Part shown: piece after piece, positions 42,968-51,144 of the stretch
How positions within the stretch are numbered: the first letter of the stretch is position 1
How the letters are laid out: every line of letters begins with the position of its first letter
Assembly: GCF_003955665.1 (NCBI RefSeq)
Contig: NZ_RXHU01000082.1
Coordinates: forward strand, 62,001-126,000
Direction: 5' to 3'
DNA: 64,000 nucleotides
Source: Paenibacillus whitsoniae
GTDB taxonomy: Bacteria; Bacillota; Bacilli; Paenibacillales; NBRC-103111
The notes under the pieces: generated by a model
The model's input: only the letters and a program-made list of their open reading frames with translations
What the model was told of the DNA's origin: nothing
Databases searched by the model: none
Program-made: the position numbers and the translations under genes

Positions 42968-43609
42968 TTATTCTGCAGATAATCCCGCCGCGGCACGCAG
43001 TTGATTTGCAAGCCAGTTGCAGTACACCTTTTGCTCCTCCAGCTTTGCTGCCGCCGCGGCGTCGCCCTGCTCCTCAACATCTCGCTGCGCCCGATCCGCC
43101 TCATGCCACGCTGGCTTGATCCACGTATTGATAATCGTCTGCGCTACTCCTGGAGCTAACTTCAAGGTCTCGTCCTCCCATCTTTGCAGCGTGTAACCCT
43201 GCTGCCTGTTGCTCTTTAATACATTGATCAGCTTTGTGGCATACTCCGGATCTGTGGCCCAACCTGCCGCTGCTATCGCCTTGATCTGCCCCTCTTCCGT
43301 CGTCTGGAGTTTTACACCAGCATAACGCCCATTTTTTGCGATAAAATCCACATACCCGACAACCGGGTCGGCATACTTGATATAGTATCCGCCTTCGGCT
43401 GCCGGCCGCGCCGTGCCTTTGAGTTCCGTGCCCATGTACGGCTGCCAGGTCTGGCCGGCGATGTTGTTGTTGACTTGCAGGTTTGCGCTCAAAAAGTCCC
43501 CTGTCTCAAGCTGCCATTGCGCAAGAATGACGGTCGGAAGCCAGCCCGTCTCCAGGCTGGCCTCCTTTGCCTTGTTCCACCAGTAATTTTTGTCGTGTGC
43601 TGTACTCAT
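42968..43609 (-). CDS. Prophage endolysin, glucosaminidase type
   Basis: 213 residues, cytosolic until released by the holin. N-terminal FlgJ/LytG-like glucosaminidase domain: PTVILAQWQLETGDF contains the catalytic Glu, followed by NLQVNNNIAGQTW and YADPVVGYVDFIAKNGRYAG as in the family. It cuts the glycan strand of peptidoglycan. The C-terminal part (about 155-213) is helical without a known wall-binding domain. Start at 43609 overlaps the peptidase stop by 4 bases; longer starts would run into that gene. Confidence 0.85.
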   Translation of the reverse strand: MSTAHDKNYWWNKAKEASLETGWLPTVILAQWQLETGDFLSANLQVNNNIAGQTWQPYMGTELKGTARPAAEGGYYIKYADPVVGYVDFIAKNGRYAGVKLQTTEEGQIKAIAAAGWATDPEYATKLINVLKSNRQQGYTLQRWEDETLKLAPGVAQTIINTWIKPAWHEADRAQRDVEEQGDAAAAAKLEEQKVYCNWLANQLRAAAGLSAE

Positions 43610-44352
43610 GATGCCACCCACATGTCTGAGACGTACCGCCCGATAAAATCCATCGGCAAATAAAAATAACCCTTGTCTCCCCAGTCGGCCCCCCAAGAGT
43701 TGCGGCAGATGATGTATTCGATGCCCCCGATTACTTTGTAGCCCATCGCCAGCACTGCGTGCCCGCCGAGCAGTGCCTCGCGCCTCTTGTCCGGCATCGA
43801 TACAATTCCTGTACGCGCCACATCTGCGCTCTCAAAGCTGCTGTAAATCTCAATGCCCATCACAACCGGTCGGCCCTCTGAAAGCGCCTCCTTGAGTTGG
43901 GCCGCGGTCATGATGCGGTGATACTCGTTGATCTTGTGGTGAGCAGCGGTAGCATAAGCCTCTGCGGTAGGCGTGTGGGTAAAAGTCGACTCCACGTACG
44001 GATATGTAGACTCACCGGCGCAGCCGATCTGCTGCATGACCTTCAGGCCGTCGCGAAGGTAAGCGCCGGAGTCGTACCCAACCGTGCCCTCCAGATTGCG
44101 CTCTTGCCAGTACAGAAACAAGCGTGAGTAGTAGAAGTACAGTCCAGATGGGTACGTAAAATTTTTGTCCATATACGACATCAGAGCACAGAGCGCATTC
44201 GCTGTACAGGATCCGAGCGAGCCCTGGTCAAAGATCAGTGCCGCGTCCTTTGGCCGCAGGTCTACCGCATCGGGCAGCGATGTCGCTTTGGCTGCAAATA
44301 AAAAGTCGCGAGTGTCGGGCTTATCCGGCTTGAGTAAATATTGTCTAGTCAT
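43606..44352 (-). CDS. Papain-like (C1) cysteine peptidase in the lysis block
   Basis: 248 residues of peptidase family C1. The oxyanion Gln and catalytic Cys are in FDQGSLGSCTANA (Gln43, Cys49), His198 in GGHAVLAMGY and Asn218 in CRNSWGADWGDKGYF, so the active site is complete. There is no signal peptide; the N-terminus KPDKPDTRDF is typical of compact bacterial and phage C1 enzymes. It sits between holin and glucosaminidase with 4-base overlaps on both sides, so it is made with the lysis proteins. Role inferred: cleavage of peptide bridges or of host surface proteins at lysis; other targets cannot be excluded. Confidence 0.88.
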   Translation of the reverse strand: MTRQYLLKPDKPDTRDFLFAAKATSLPDAVDLRPKDAALIFDQGSLGSCTANALCALMSYMDKNFTYPSGLYFYYSRLFLYWQERNLEGTVGYDSGAYLRDGLKVMQQIGCAGESTYPYVESTFTHTPTAEAYATAAHHKINEYHRIMTAAQLKEALSEGRPVVMGIEIYSSFESADVARTGIVSMPDKRREALLGGHAVLAMGYKVIGGIEYIICRNSWGADWGDKGYFYLPMDFIGRYVSDMWVAS

Positions 44353-44651
44353 TGTTTTCCTCCTGGAGGATTAATCGCCTTGTTATTGATCTGCCCCGCC
44401 GCAGCAGCGACGAGAAAGGCATTTGCAAACGCAAGCGCGTAGAGCCGCCAGTCGCCCACGCCGGAGCCCGAAGCAATCTGGGCCAATGTCAGAACGGCCC
44501 ATGCTACCAAGACGGCAAATACGTCCGTAGGCAGCCAAGGCACCCAGCGGTCAACGAGCGACTTGGTGTACTGCACGACAAAATAAACAAGTAGGGATGC
44601 GCCGGCCATCGTGCCGAGGGCGCCCCATGTAAAGAGTTGTCCGTCTTGCAT
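44349..44651 (-). CDS. Phage holin
   Basis: 100 residues with three hydrophobic stretches (TMAGASLLVYFVVQY, DVFAVLVAWAVLTLAQI, LYALAFANAFLVAAAAG) and a short charged tail. Size, topology and its place directly before the lytic enzymes identify it as a holin that permeabilises the membrane. Overlaps the peptidase gene by 4 bases. Confidence 0.82.
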   Translation of the reverse strand: MQDGQLFTWGALGTMAGASLLVYFVVQYTKSLVDRWVPWLPTDVFAVLVAWAVLTLAQIASGSGVGDWRLYALAFANAFLVAAAAGQINNKAINPPGGKQ

Positions 44652-44654
44652 TGA

Positions 44655-44951
44655 TTAATCCTCCTTATCTTCCAGTCGACTTATACGGTGATGTGCCTGC
44701 TTGGCTGACTCCTCAATCCGCGTTACACGCTCCGAGAGCGCATCAATACGATTTGCCTGCGCTCGCTGCTCAAGACGAATATCGTCGACACCGCGCTTGA
44801 TATACTCGGTATCAGAGCGGAGCACAGCCGCTGATTGGGCCTCCTGTTTATCGTCGTTCCGGATTTGGCGAGTGCGGCCTGACCAGCCTATGAAAATGCC
44901 GCTCAGCGCAGCGCTTGCAGCAATGATTGATGTCGCAATTGAAATTTCCAC
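44655..44951 (-). CDS. Membrane-anchored coiled-coil protein, XhlA-like
   Basis: 98 residues: an N-terminal membrane helix (ATSIIAASAALSGIFIGW) and a heptad-type coiled coil (IRLEQRAQANRIDALSERVT, RIEESAKQAHHRISRLEDKE). Similar small coiled-coil membrane proteins precede holins in PBSX-like prophages (XhlA has the reverse order). Probably helps lysis; this is inferred from position. Confidence 0.65.
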   Translation of the reverse strand: MEISIATSIIAASAALSGIFIGWSGRTRQIRNDDKQEAQSAAVLRSDTEYIKRGVDDIRLEQRAQANRIDALSERVTRIEESAKQAHHRISRLEDKED

Positions 44952-44978
44952 CCGGTGTCTCCTTGAATCGGATAAATT

Positions 44979-45002
44979 AAAAAGCCCCGCAATGTGCGAG
45001 GC
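44979..45002 (-). terminator. Intrinsic terminator inside the late operon
   Basis: GCCTCGCA and TGCGGGGC pair over 8 bp around CAT, followed on the minus strand by TTTTT. It lies between the small tail-associated genes and the lysis block, so it could lower or delay lysis gene expression. Confidence 0.78.
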
Positions 45003-45018
45003 TTCTTCCCGAAATATT

Positions 45019-45162
45019 TTAGGCTACAGGAGCTAACGGTTTTCCGTCAGTACCTAAGTCCAGCGCTGCCAGTTCAGTTTTTACATCAGGCTGTAGATTC
45101 ACAGGAACTTGCGCAAAGGTTTTGTATCCCTTTACGATCAGAGTAACGTATACAGTGACCAT
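45019..45162 (-). CDS. CD1375-like small phage protein, copy 1
   Basis: 47 residues: MVTVYVTLIVKGYKTFAQVP and a short acidic tail. The ATG at 45162 follows AGGAGGTGAT. Proteins of this pattern (CD1375 family) lie next to tail fibre or lysis genes in Clostridium and Bacillales phages; function unknown. A near copy follows the same rule just upstream. Confidence 0.75.
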   Translation of the reverse strand: MVTVYVTLIVKGYKTFAQVPVNLQPDVKTELAALDLGTDGKPLAPVA

Positions 45163-45208
45163 GTAATCACCTCCTCTCAGTACAGCGATGAGCACGTCCC
45201 ACAACCGC

Positions 45209-45319
45209 CTAAGCATTAGCGGCGGAAAGCGCGGATTCGGCATCGTAGCGGATCGACACCGGAACATCTTGCAGGGTCTTCAGACCTTTTTGCAAAAGCG
45301 TAACGTATACAGTGACCAT
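45209..45319 (-). CDS. CD1375-like small phage protein, copy 2
   Basis: 36 residues: MVTVYVTLLQKGLKTLQDVP followed by VSIRYDAESALSAANA and stop. It shares MVTVYVTL..KG.KT...VP with copy 1 but has a different tail, so the pair arose by duplication. GAGGGGGGA precedes the ATG (45319), which is next to the stop codon (45321) of the preceding gene. Confidence 0.7.
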   Translation of the reverse strand: MVTVYVTLLQKGLKTLQDVPVSIRYDAESALSAANA

Positions 45320-45320
45320 G

Positions 45321-45782
45321 TTATGCAGTTCCCCCCTCAAGCTGAGCGATTCTCGCCTGCAGCTGCGTAATTAAGTCCTGCTGGCTCAGCACCAACTCAT
45401 ACACTTCGGCAATACCCAGGAGTGCGTCAACTCCCTCTTGTTCGCGCTGCGAGTTAGCGGCCATTTGCTGCTCATAAGCGTCTGCTACACCCAGTAACGC
45501 GGCATCGCTTGCGGCTTCAATGTCAGATATTTTAGCCTTTATTTCTTCGTTTTCTTCTCTAAGCAATTCATTTTCCGACTTCGGTGCCGGAGGCACTGCT
45601 TCAAGGGCATAATCGTTGTAGCCCAATCGTTTAACGATGTATCCCTGCGGAGGTGGAGTGATGACGATTTCTGGTAATTCTTCCATGAGGTCATACTCCG
45701 TTCCGAGAGCGTCAAACTCTTCGGTATCAGGTGACTCATGGAATCCAACGACATAACTCCCGCTGTATATAACGGCTTTCAT
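45321..45782 (-). CDS. Tail-associated coiled-coil protein, XkdW-like position
   Basis: 153 residues. The N-terminal part (MKAVIYSGSYVVGFHESPDT) and the Pro-rich turn ITPPPQGYIVKRL resemble proteins found after tail fibre genes; the second half is a coiled coil (SENELLREENEEIKAKISDI, LSQQDLITQLQARIAQLEGG). Possibly a fibre assembly helper. Not recognised beyond that. Confidence 0.6.
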   Translation of the reverse strand: MKAVIYSGSYVVGFHESPDTEEFDALGTEYDLMEELPEIVITPPPQGYIVKRLGYNDYALEAVPPAPKSENELLREENEEIKAKISDIEAASDAALLGVADAYEQQMAANSQREQEGVDALLGIAEVYELVLSQQDLITQLQARIAQLEGGTA

Positions 45783-45798
45783 GGGATATATCTCCTTT

Positions 45799-47148
45799 TT
45801 AGTATCTAGTCGTATCGCCTTTAACAGCTAAATTTCTGACGAAACAAGTTGCAGATGCCGCTAATTGTTTTGTGGCAAAAAGAAATAATGGAATATTGGC
45901 TGTGACCCCTACTATTACAGATTGGGTCACATAGGATGCGGAGGTAGTTGACATTATCGTAGCGACATTTAGTACATCAGGCATACTTGATAAGACAGTT
46001 CCTACAGGTGTAGTAGTATTAACCGTGTTAGCCGCTCTATAACCTTCTGCTAAATAAGTGCTTGATGCTAACAAAGGATTGACAGGCGCATATATTACAA
46101 GGTTGCCGAAGCCGTTTCCGTTCGAATGTATATCAGCGGAGATCGTGACCTCGCCTGTGAACAAGGGCAGAAACTTACCTACCAACAAGTATTGGTTATC
46201 ACTTGTGATAGACCTTTCTGTGGCGTCTGATTGAATTACTGTACTAGCACTCGGTGTGTAATAGCCATTTCCTGACACTGGATACCACGTCCCTCCATTG
46301 TTCCATTCAAGATATTTTCCGCTTGAATGTACTCTGAGTCTGTTGTCATGCCAAAGCTCGTATGCTGCCGCTCCTGTAGACCAACCTCCAACTTTCCATT
46401 TGTTATCAGAATCAAGTCCGAATTGAGCACCGTATGCGCCTGGTCGATGGAATGACATAAAAGCAGCATCTCCAGATCCACCATTTCCTCTTACTTCCAG
46501 GGATCCGGCGGCTGTCGTTGAGGCGGCAATCGATCCCGAGGTATTCGATGTAATCAGGTTTCCTGTCAAGGTATCGCCGGTTTTCGATACTTTGCTACTA
46601 ACTGTTGTACCCACCGTGTCGACGTACTGTTTCGTTGTAGCATGCAACGCTGATGTTGGGTCTCCCGGTAATGTTACAGTCCCTGTGAATGTAGGGCTCG
46701 CGACTGGAGCTCGCGACGTGTCGGTCGGGTGAATGTGGTCTGCGCGAGCATACCTTTTTGATGTTCCTACTGAAGCAACTCCGTCCATCGCAGGAGTAGA
46801 CGTACTAGCCTGACCGATAACAAAACCTGTCGTAGCGATACTGGTGTCATTATCGTCTACAGACGGAGTAGGAGCCGTAGGGTTGCCGGTAAAAGCAGGA
46901 CTTGCTTTTGGAGCCAATGTGCTCATATCAATAGATGCAACCTTGTCGTCAACATACTGCTTTGTAGCTGCATGCATCGCTGTTGTTGGATCGGCGGGAA
47001 GAGTGGCGCCTGTGCCAGTAAACACCGGATTATTTACTGGCGCTGCGCTATTGTCGATCGCATCGATTAGCGCCAGATTATTCGCACGAGTTACGTTATC
47101 CGTCGATTCTGGGCGCGGTAACCCAAGTTTTGGTGTTGTTGTCGCCAT
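45799..47148 (-). CDS. Phage tail fibre
   Basis: 449 residues. After a short base (TTPKLGLPRPESTDNVTRAN) come three related repeats (NNPVFTGTGATLPADPTTAM, ASPAFTGNPTAPTPSVDDND, ASPTFTGTVTLPGDPTSALH), each with a following HA.TKQYVD-type linker in two cases, typical of trimeric tail fibres. The C-terminal half is less repetitive and probably forms the host-binding tip. Attaches to the baseplate and decides host range. Confidence 0.85.
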   Translation of the reverse strand: MATTTPKLGLPRPESTDNVTRANNLALIDAIDNSAAPVNNPVFTGTGATLPADPTTAMHAATKQYVDDKVASIDMSTLAPKASPAFTGNPTAPTPSVDDNDTSIATTGFVIGQASTSTPAMDGVASVGTSKRYARADHIHPTDTSRAPVASPTFTGTVTLPGDPTSALHATTKQYVDTVGTTVSSKVSKTGDTLTGNLITSNTSGSIAASTTAAGSLEVRGNGGSGDAAFMSFHRPGAYGAQFGLDSDNKWKVGGWSTGAAAYELWHDNRLRVHSSGKYLEWNNGGTWYPVSGNGYYTPSASTVIQSDATERSITSDNQYLLVGKFLPLFTGEVTISADIHSNGNGFGNLVIYAPVNPLLASSTYLAEGYRAANTVNTTTPVGTVLSSMPDVLNVATIMSTTSASYVTQSVIVGVTANIPLFLFATKQLAASATCFVRNLAVKGDTTRY

Positions 47149-47161
47149 TTGTTCCGCCTCC

Positions 47162-47716
47162 TTATGTTAATCTTTCAAATTCATCCCACGTATAGTTCGC
47201 TGTATCAAGCGCACCCCACGTAAGCGCCTTGGCGTCAAGTGCGCCCCATGTCATGTACGTAAACGTAAAATCAATCGCGAGATGTGCCGGTACTATATCG
47301 CGCAACGCTGCTTCGATGTCGGCCAGATTCGCAGGTACGCCGTGAATACTCACAAATTTAACGTGAACAGTATATTCAGCGGTGTTTTGCGTAACATCAA
47401 CGGTACCATTCGCGTATGCCTCAGCAACATTCTTCATTAAGTCTACCGTTACTGTCCCGCTGCCCCGGATTTTCGATTTGACCACTGATCGGCGCTGTTC
47501 GATCGGCTTGTCCATGTCCGTAACAATGCCGAAAAATCCTTCCCAGTTTGTGAGCCCCCAGGTTGCCGTGTTGACAAACATCTGATTCAACACGTCAGCG
47601 ATGTCATCCTCAAATGCCTCTAATTCATCCGCCCCGGAGTCAAGCAGGCTGCCCGTGGTCGAATCAGCCGAATAGAGCGGCGATACATACCCCTTAACCT
47701 TATCTCCCATTGTCAT
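47162..47716 (-). CDS. DUF2313 (YmfQ-like) baseplate protein
   Basis: 184 residues. DKVKGYVSPLYSADSTTGSL and WEGFFGIVTDMDKPIEQRRS, with GSGTVTVDLMKNVAEAY, fit the YmfQ/DUF2313 family that follows the baseplate J protein in contractile-tail phages. The C-terminus has three copies of a TWGALD-like unit (TWGALDAKALTWGALDTANY), perhaps a fibre attachment strand. ATGA overlap with the baseplate J gene. Confidence 0.82.
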   Translation of the reverse strand: MTMGDKVKGYVSPLYSADSTTGSLLDSGADELEAFEDDIADVLNQMFVNTATWGLTNWEGFFGIVTDMDKPIEQRRSVVKSKIRGSGTVTVDLMKNVAEAYANGTVDVTQNTAEYTVHVKFVSIHGVPANLADIEAALRDIVPAHLAIDFTFTYMTWGALDAKALTWGALDTANYTWDEFERLT

Positions 47717-48756
47717 GTCGCTGTCACCGTCCCTGGCACCGCGACTGAACCGTCCGAAATCGTAACGTTGGCCGTGCCACCGTTAACCGTGAGTGCTGTG
47801 TAATCTTGGACGCCCGCAGCCTCCAACACAATATTAGCGATGCGGACGTACCGCACAATGGGGTCGACAAAGGCAAGCTCCTTCAAATACGCTGTGAGAC
47901 CGGCCAAGATGTCCGCCTGCGCTGAGACCAACGTGCCACTTGAAAGCGTTACGTCAACAGACACGTCAATAGCCACTTCCGGAGCGGCGACAACCGTAAC
48001 CGTTGCACCAATCGGCTGGACGCTGTTAATATGATCGGCAGCTGCCGTCACGACGCCTGCTGCAGGCGCTCGTTTATCAGGGTCAAGAAGCCACACCTTT
48101 ACAGTTCCCGGGCCGTCCCAAAGCGGCGTTACCTTGGCATCGCCTACACCGCTAACCTCTGTCGCCCACTGCTTGTAGTGCGCGGCGTTGCCGCTCGTCG
48201 CCTGGTTGCGGACGCGATCAAGTAACCTTGTAAGCAAGCTTGCGTCCGTCTCAACATCAGTCCCACCTGTTGTAACCGAGGCGTTGGTAACTGCAGACAC
48301 ACCGCCAATGGAAACGGGTATCACGGTAATCGTCCCGCTAGCGACGTTACCAGCTGCGCCCGCTGTCTCCGCTTCAATAGCAACTGTAGCCGTTCCGCTA
48401 CTGATCGTCGCCGCTGCCGTGGTTACGAATCGCGTTCCGTTAGGTGTAGCAAAGACGCTGCCGATAGCCACAGGAGCGCCTGTCGTGCCAGTAACGGCCA
48501 CTTGACCGACAGCCTTGGTTGCCGGCTTGCGTGTCACACCATGCTCGTCTGCCCTTTGGTCTAAATATCTGCCTGAGCTGGTCTGCGCAAAGCCCATCCG
48601 AAGTACGCGTTCCAATTGCGTGTAGGCGATTGCCAATTCCGTCGTAAATGCGCTGGACACGTCAAACGTAAACGTTCCCTCTTGCTTGGATATGCCCGGT
48701 GCAATCCGCGCGAGCATCGACGCAAGAAGGGCCTCCTGCTTCTTATCCTCAAACAC
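47713..48756 (-). CDS. xkdT: Baseplate J-like protein (XkdT)
   Basis: 347 residues of the baseplate J/gp47 family: RGFAQTSSGRYLDQRADEHG-like opening (here MGFAQTSSGRYLDQRADEHG), ETDASLLTRLLDRVRNQATS, and VEVSGVGDAKVTPLWDGPGT-type stretch (TEVSGVGDAKVTPLWDGPGT). Forms the baseplate wedge with gp25-like and XkdS proteins. Starts 8 bases inside the preceding gene. Confidence 0.9.
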   Translation of the reverse strand: MFEDKKQEALLASMLARIAPGISKQEGTFTFDVSSAFTTELAIAYTQLERVLRMGFAQTSSGRYLDQRADEHGVTRKPATKAVGQVAVTGTTGAPVAIGSVFATPNGTRFVTTAAATISSGTATVAIEAETAGAAGNVASGTITVIPVSIGGVSAVTNASVTTGGTDVETDASLLTRLLDRVRNQATSGNAAHYKQWATEVSGVGDAKVTPLWDGPGTVKVWLLDPDKRAPAAGVVTAAADHINSVQPIGATVTVVAAPEVAIDVSVDVTLSSGTLVSAQADILAGLTAYLKELAFVDPIVRYVRIANIVLEAAGVQDYTALTVNGGTANVTISDGSVAVPGTVTAT

Positions 48757-49174
48757 TCACGGCCACCTCCCCATAGATCGTATTCACCATTGCTGTTATC
48801 TTGAGCAGTCCGCCTGTCTCTATGTCAAAAGACACGTTCGCTACCCCTGTAATATATGGGGATACGAGCAATGCTTCACGGACCATGCGTTCTGCTTCCG
48901 CTTGCTTCGCCCCTGAGGTGAACGAGCTGCCAATGAGTTGTTCCAGTTCCGTCCCGTAATTCCACGAATACCCCGCGTAACGGTATCTCGGAGTGGACAA
49001 TGTTTTGTAAATCCAAACCTTCAAGGCTTCGGTTCTTTCGACCGTGACAGGCGCTCCATCGATCAAGATGAGCTTATTGTTATCGAAATCCCATGCCAGC
49101 TCCCGGAACACACCTAAGGTTTGCTGGGACTTAACCTCTGATGGAATATCCATAAAGGGAAAAATACCGGCCAT
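48749..49174 (-). CDS. xkdS: DUF2634 baseplate protein (XkdS)
   Basis: 141 residues. LAWDFDNNKLILIDGAPVTV, EALKVWIYKTLSTPRYRYAG and YGTELEQLIGSSF are the DUF2634 pattern, equivalent to the gp25-like wedge protein. In PBSX this gene precedes xkdT, as here. Confidence 0.9.
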   Translation of the reverse strand: MAGIFPFMDIPSEVKSQQTLGVFRELAWDFDNNKLILIDGAPVTVERTEALKVWIYKTLSTPRYRYAGYSWNYGTELEQLIGSSFTSGAKQAEAERMVREALLVSPYITGVANVSFDIETGGLLKITAMVNTIYGEVAVSV

Positions 49175-49446
49175 TAAGCGCTCACCGCCTTAGATATGAC
49201 GACTAGCTTGTCGTTTATATGCAAGATCACGACGGTATCGCCTGGTTGAATTGTTGGGGCTTCACTTTGTGCATCTTGCAGAATCCGTTGGTCAACCAAC
49301 AGGAAAGGTGCTCCAACGACAACTTCATGCAGTTTGACCTGGAAAGGATCCGGACTCACAACTGTGCCCATGCTAAAAACCTGCGGGACAAGTTGCTTCG
49401 TCTGATCGCGAATAAATTTTACCAGCCATGCAGCGTCATTCATCAT
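49174..49446 (-). CDS. xkdR: DUF2577 protein (XkdR)
   Basis: 90 residues of a small OB-like beta barrel, with LLVDQRILQDA and QPGDTVVILHINDKLVVISK as in DUF2577 proteins of PBSX-like phages. Lies between xkdQ and xkdS as in PBSX and shares its stop base with the next start. Confidence 0.85.
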   Translation of the reverse strand: MMNDAAWLVKFIRDQTKQLVPQVFSMGTVVSPDPFQVKLHEVVVGAPFLLVDQRILQDAQSEAPTIQPGDTVVILHINDKLVVISKAVSA

Positions 49447-49459
49447 TCCCGCATTCCTC

Positions 49460-50500
49460 CTAATAATTATCCAGCGTTAGCGAGAAGCTTCCGCCGCTTG
49501 TACTGGATGTCGAAGACCTGAAGGCATCGGCTTCCTTTTCGTCCATGACATTCTGGAAATTCAACGTTAAGCTGATCAAGTGATTGCCGTTTTGAAACGT
49601 ATGCGTGTCCGCATCAATAAAAAACAGGCCGTTCAGGCCTGTATAAGCTTCTTTAATAATGACGGCGTTTCCGGCAAGTAAGTCGTAAGTGTCCACGCCA
49701 CCGATTAGCTCTACGCTGCACTCCCTACTCAAGTCCTGCATTAATGCCCTCGCCATGGTTTGCGCGTCCTTGCCTTCTTCCTTCCGGTATGTTGTTTGTA
49801 ACAGCCCGTAGGTAGTCACCCATTCGGAATTGCTCAGCGTACCAAAGCGTACTCCGTTTTCACCTGTAATTTGCACACTATTAATCATATTTTCAATGTC
49901 TTCGGTGTACGTGCTGTCCGTGATGTGTTCTGTCTCTAAATTAACCCGCTTGGCGATTGTTGCTCCCTTTTCGATGACATTCAGGTTCCCTTGCTGCATG
50001 CGCGGCATGTAGATGCGACCGTTTTGCTTCCCGGCCGTCGTGTATGCCGTCATGATCGCCTCATACCCGGTCTTCTCCAGATGCGGGAAGCTCTGCGGAA
50101 TGCCGGTAGCAGCAAGACTGCCGACTGCTACACCGAGCTCAGAACAAACAGAGGACGCCACATGCTCGGCTGTTACCCCATAATACATACGCGAGAATTT
50201 TGACTTGATGAGGTAAATCAGCCCATCGTAAACCGTTAACGTCAATGCGTTTCCCGTTATTGATTTCGATTTTTTAAAGACATAGCCCCGGAATAACTCA
50301 GATCCATCGTCGCCGTAGAGCAGGATCATGCTCGCCAGATCAATTACAACGCTCTCTACATTCCGGTCCGTCGCCGATGCGACCAGTTCCACTTCCATTT
50401 TTCGAGCAGCCTCTCGGTAATCTCCGCCCCACGCGACTCTTAGAAACAGGTTCGTCAAATCAGTTTCGGTTCCGGCGCGGTCAAAGTGTATAAGCTTCAC
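49460..50500 (-). CDS. xkdQ: XkdQ-like baseplate hub protein
   Basis: 346 residues. GGDYREAARKMEVELVASAT, FRGYVFKKSKSITGNALTLT and KSKFSRMYYGVTAEHVASSV follow the XkdQ/YqbQ family, related to gp27-type hubs. It overlaps xkdP by 4 bases. Confidence 0.9.
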   Translation of the reverse strand: MKLIHFDRAGTETDLTNLFLRVAWGGDYREAARKMEVELVASATDRNVESVVIDLASMILLYGDDGSELFRGYVFKKSKSITGNALTLTVYDGLIYLIKSKFSRMYYGVTAEHVASSVCSELGVAVGSLAATGIPQSFPHLEKTGYEAIMTAYTTAGKQNGRIYMPRMQQGNLNVIEKGATIAKRVNLETEHITDSTYTEDIENMINSVQITGENGVRFGTLSNSEWVTTYGLLQTTYRKEEGKDAQTMARALMQDLSRECSVELIGGVDTYDLLAGNAVIIKEAYTGLNGLFFIDADTHTFQNGNHLISLTLNFQNVMDEKEADAFRSSTSSTSGGSFSLTLDNY

Positions 50501-51144
50501 AAGAGCAGCACCGTGCCTTCCGGAATCGACAGTTCGTCCTTGATGTCGTTCTTCTCGCGAATTTCATTCCATCGCGATCCGTCGCCATAAGCTTGCCTAG
50601 CAACAAACCAAAGGCTGTCTGTCTCCTTGAAGGTCCATGTTTTCGGAATATCGCGCTCCGATCCACGGACATTTCCTGTGTATTCAGCCAACAGGGCGAC
50701 GGCATCCGTTGCGCCGTTGAGATCCACGGCGCGGCTTGTAAACCGATATTCCGTCAGGTCCATCGTAAAATAAATATCCTGGGGGCCGTGCTTTTGCCCC
50801 GGCGTGAAGCTTTCGATCACCATGGACTCATTGATCTTAAAACTATCGCCCACGATCAGCAACCGAATCGGCTTGCTGGATTCTCGCCATCTTGCAATCA
50901 TATCGATGCACGCTGAAGGCGAGGGGAAACCCGAATATTGGGCAACCCCATCATCAGCAATTGGAAAATACGTTTGAAGCGAAATCGACTTCAGCTTACG
51001 CTTTCCAATGAGCAGAATCTCGCCCAACTCGTGAATATTGACAACGGTGGTCACGGTTCCCGTCTTGATCTCAAATTCCTTCGGCGGTACTGGCAATCGG
51101 AGTTTTTCGGCGCCGTTATTGAAACTCAACCAAAATTCAATCAT
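50497..51144 (-). CDS. xkdP: LysM protein (XkdP)
   Basis: 215 residues. The start (PVPPKEFEIKTGTVTTVVNI, given in part) is typical of XkdP/YgaU-like tail proteins; the C-terminus (SLWFVARQAYGDGSRWNEIR, IPEGTVLLL) is a LysM domain that may bind peptidoglycan or fix the hub. Starts one base after the tape measure stop. Confidence 0.9.
   Translation of the reverse strand: MIEFWLSFNNGAEKLRLPVPPKEFEIKTGTVTTVVNIHELGEILLIGKRKLKSISLQTYFPIADDGVAQYSGFPSPSACIDMIARWRESSKPIRLLIVGDSFKINESMVIESFTPGQKHGPQDIYFTMDLTEYRFTSRAVDLNGATDAVALLAEYTGNVRGSERDIPKTWTFKETDSLWFVARQAYGDGSRWNEIREKNDIKDELSIPEGTVLLL

Noticed and set aside
42000-42970. Possible prophage attachment site near the left end of the phage genes
   Set aside because: The other prophage end is outside the window, so no direct repeat can be verified, and no tRNA gene is present.
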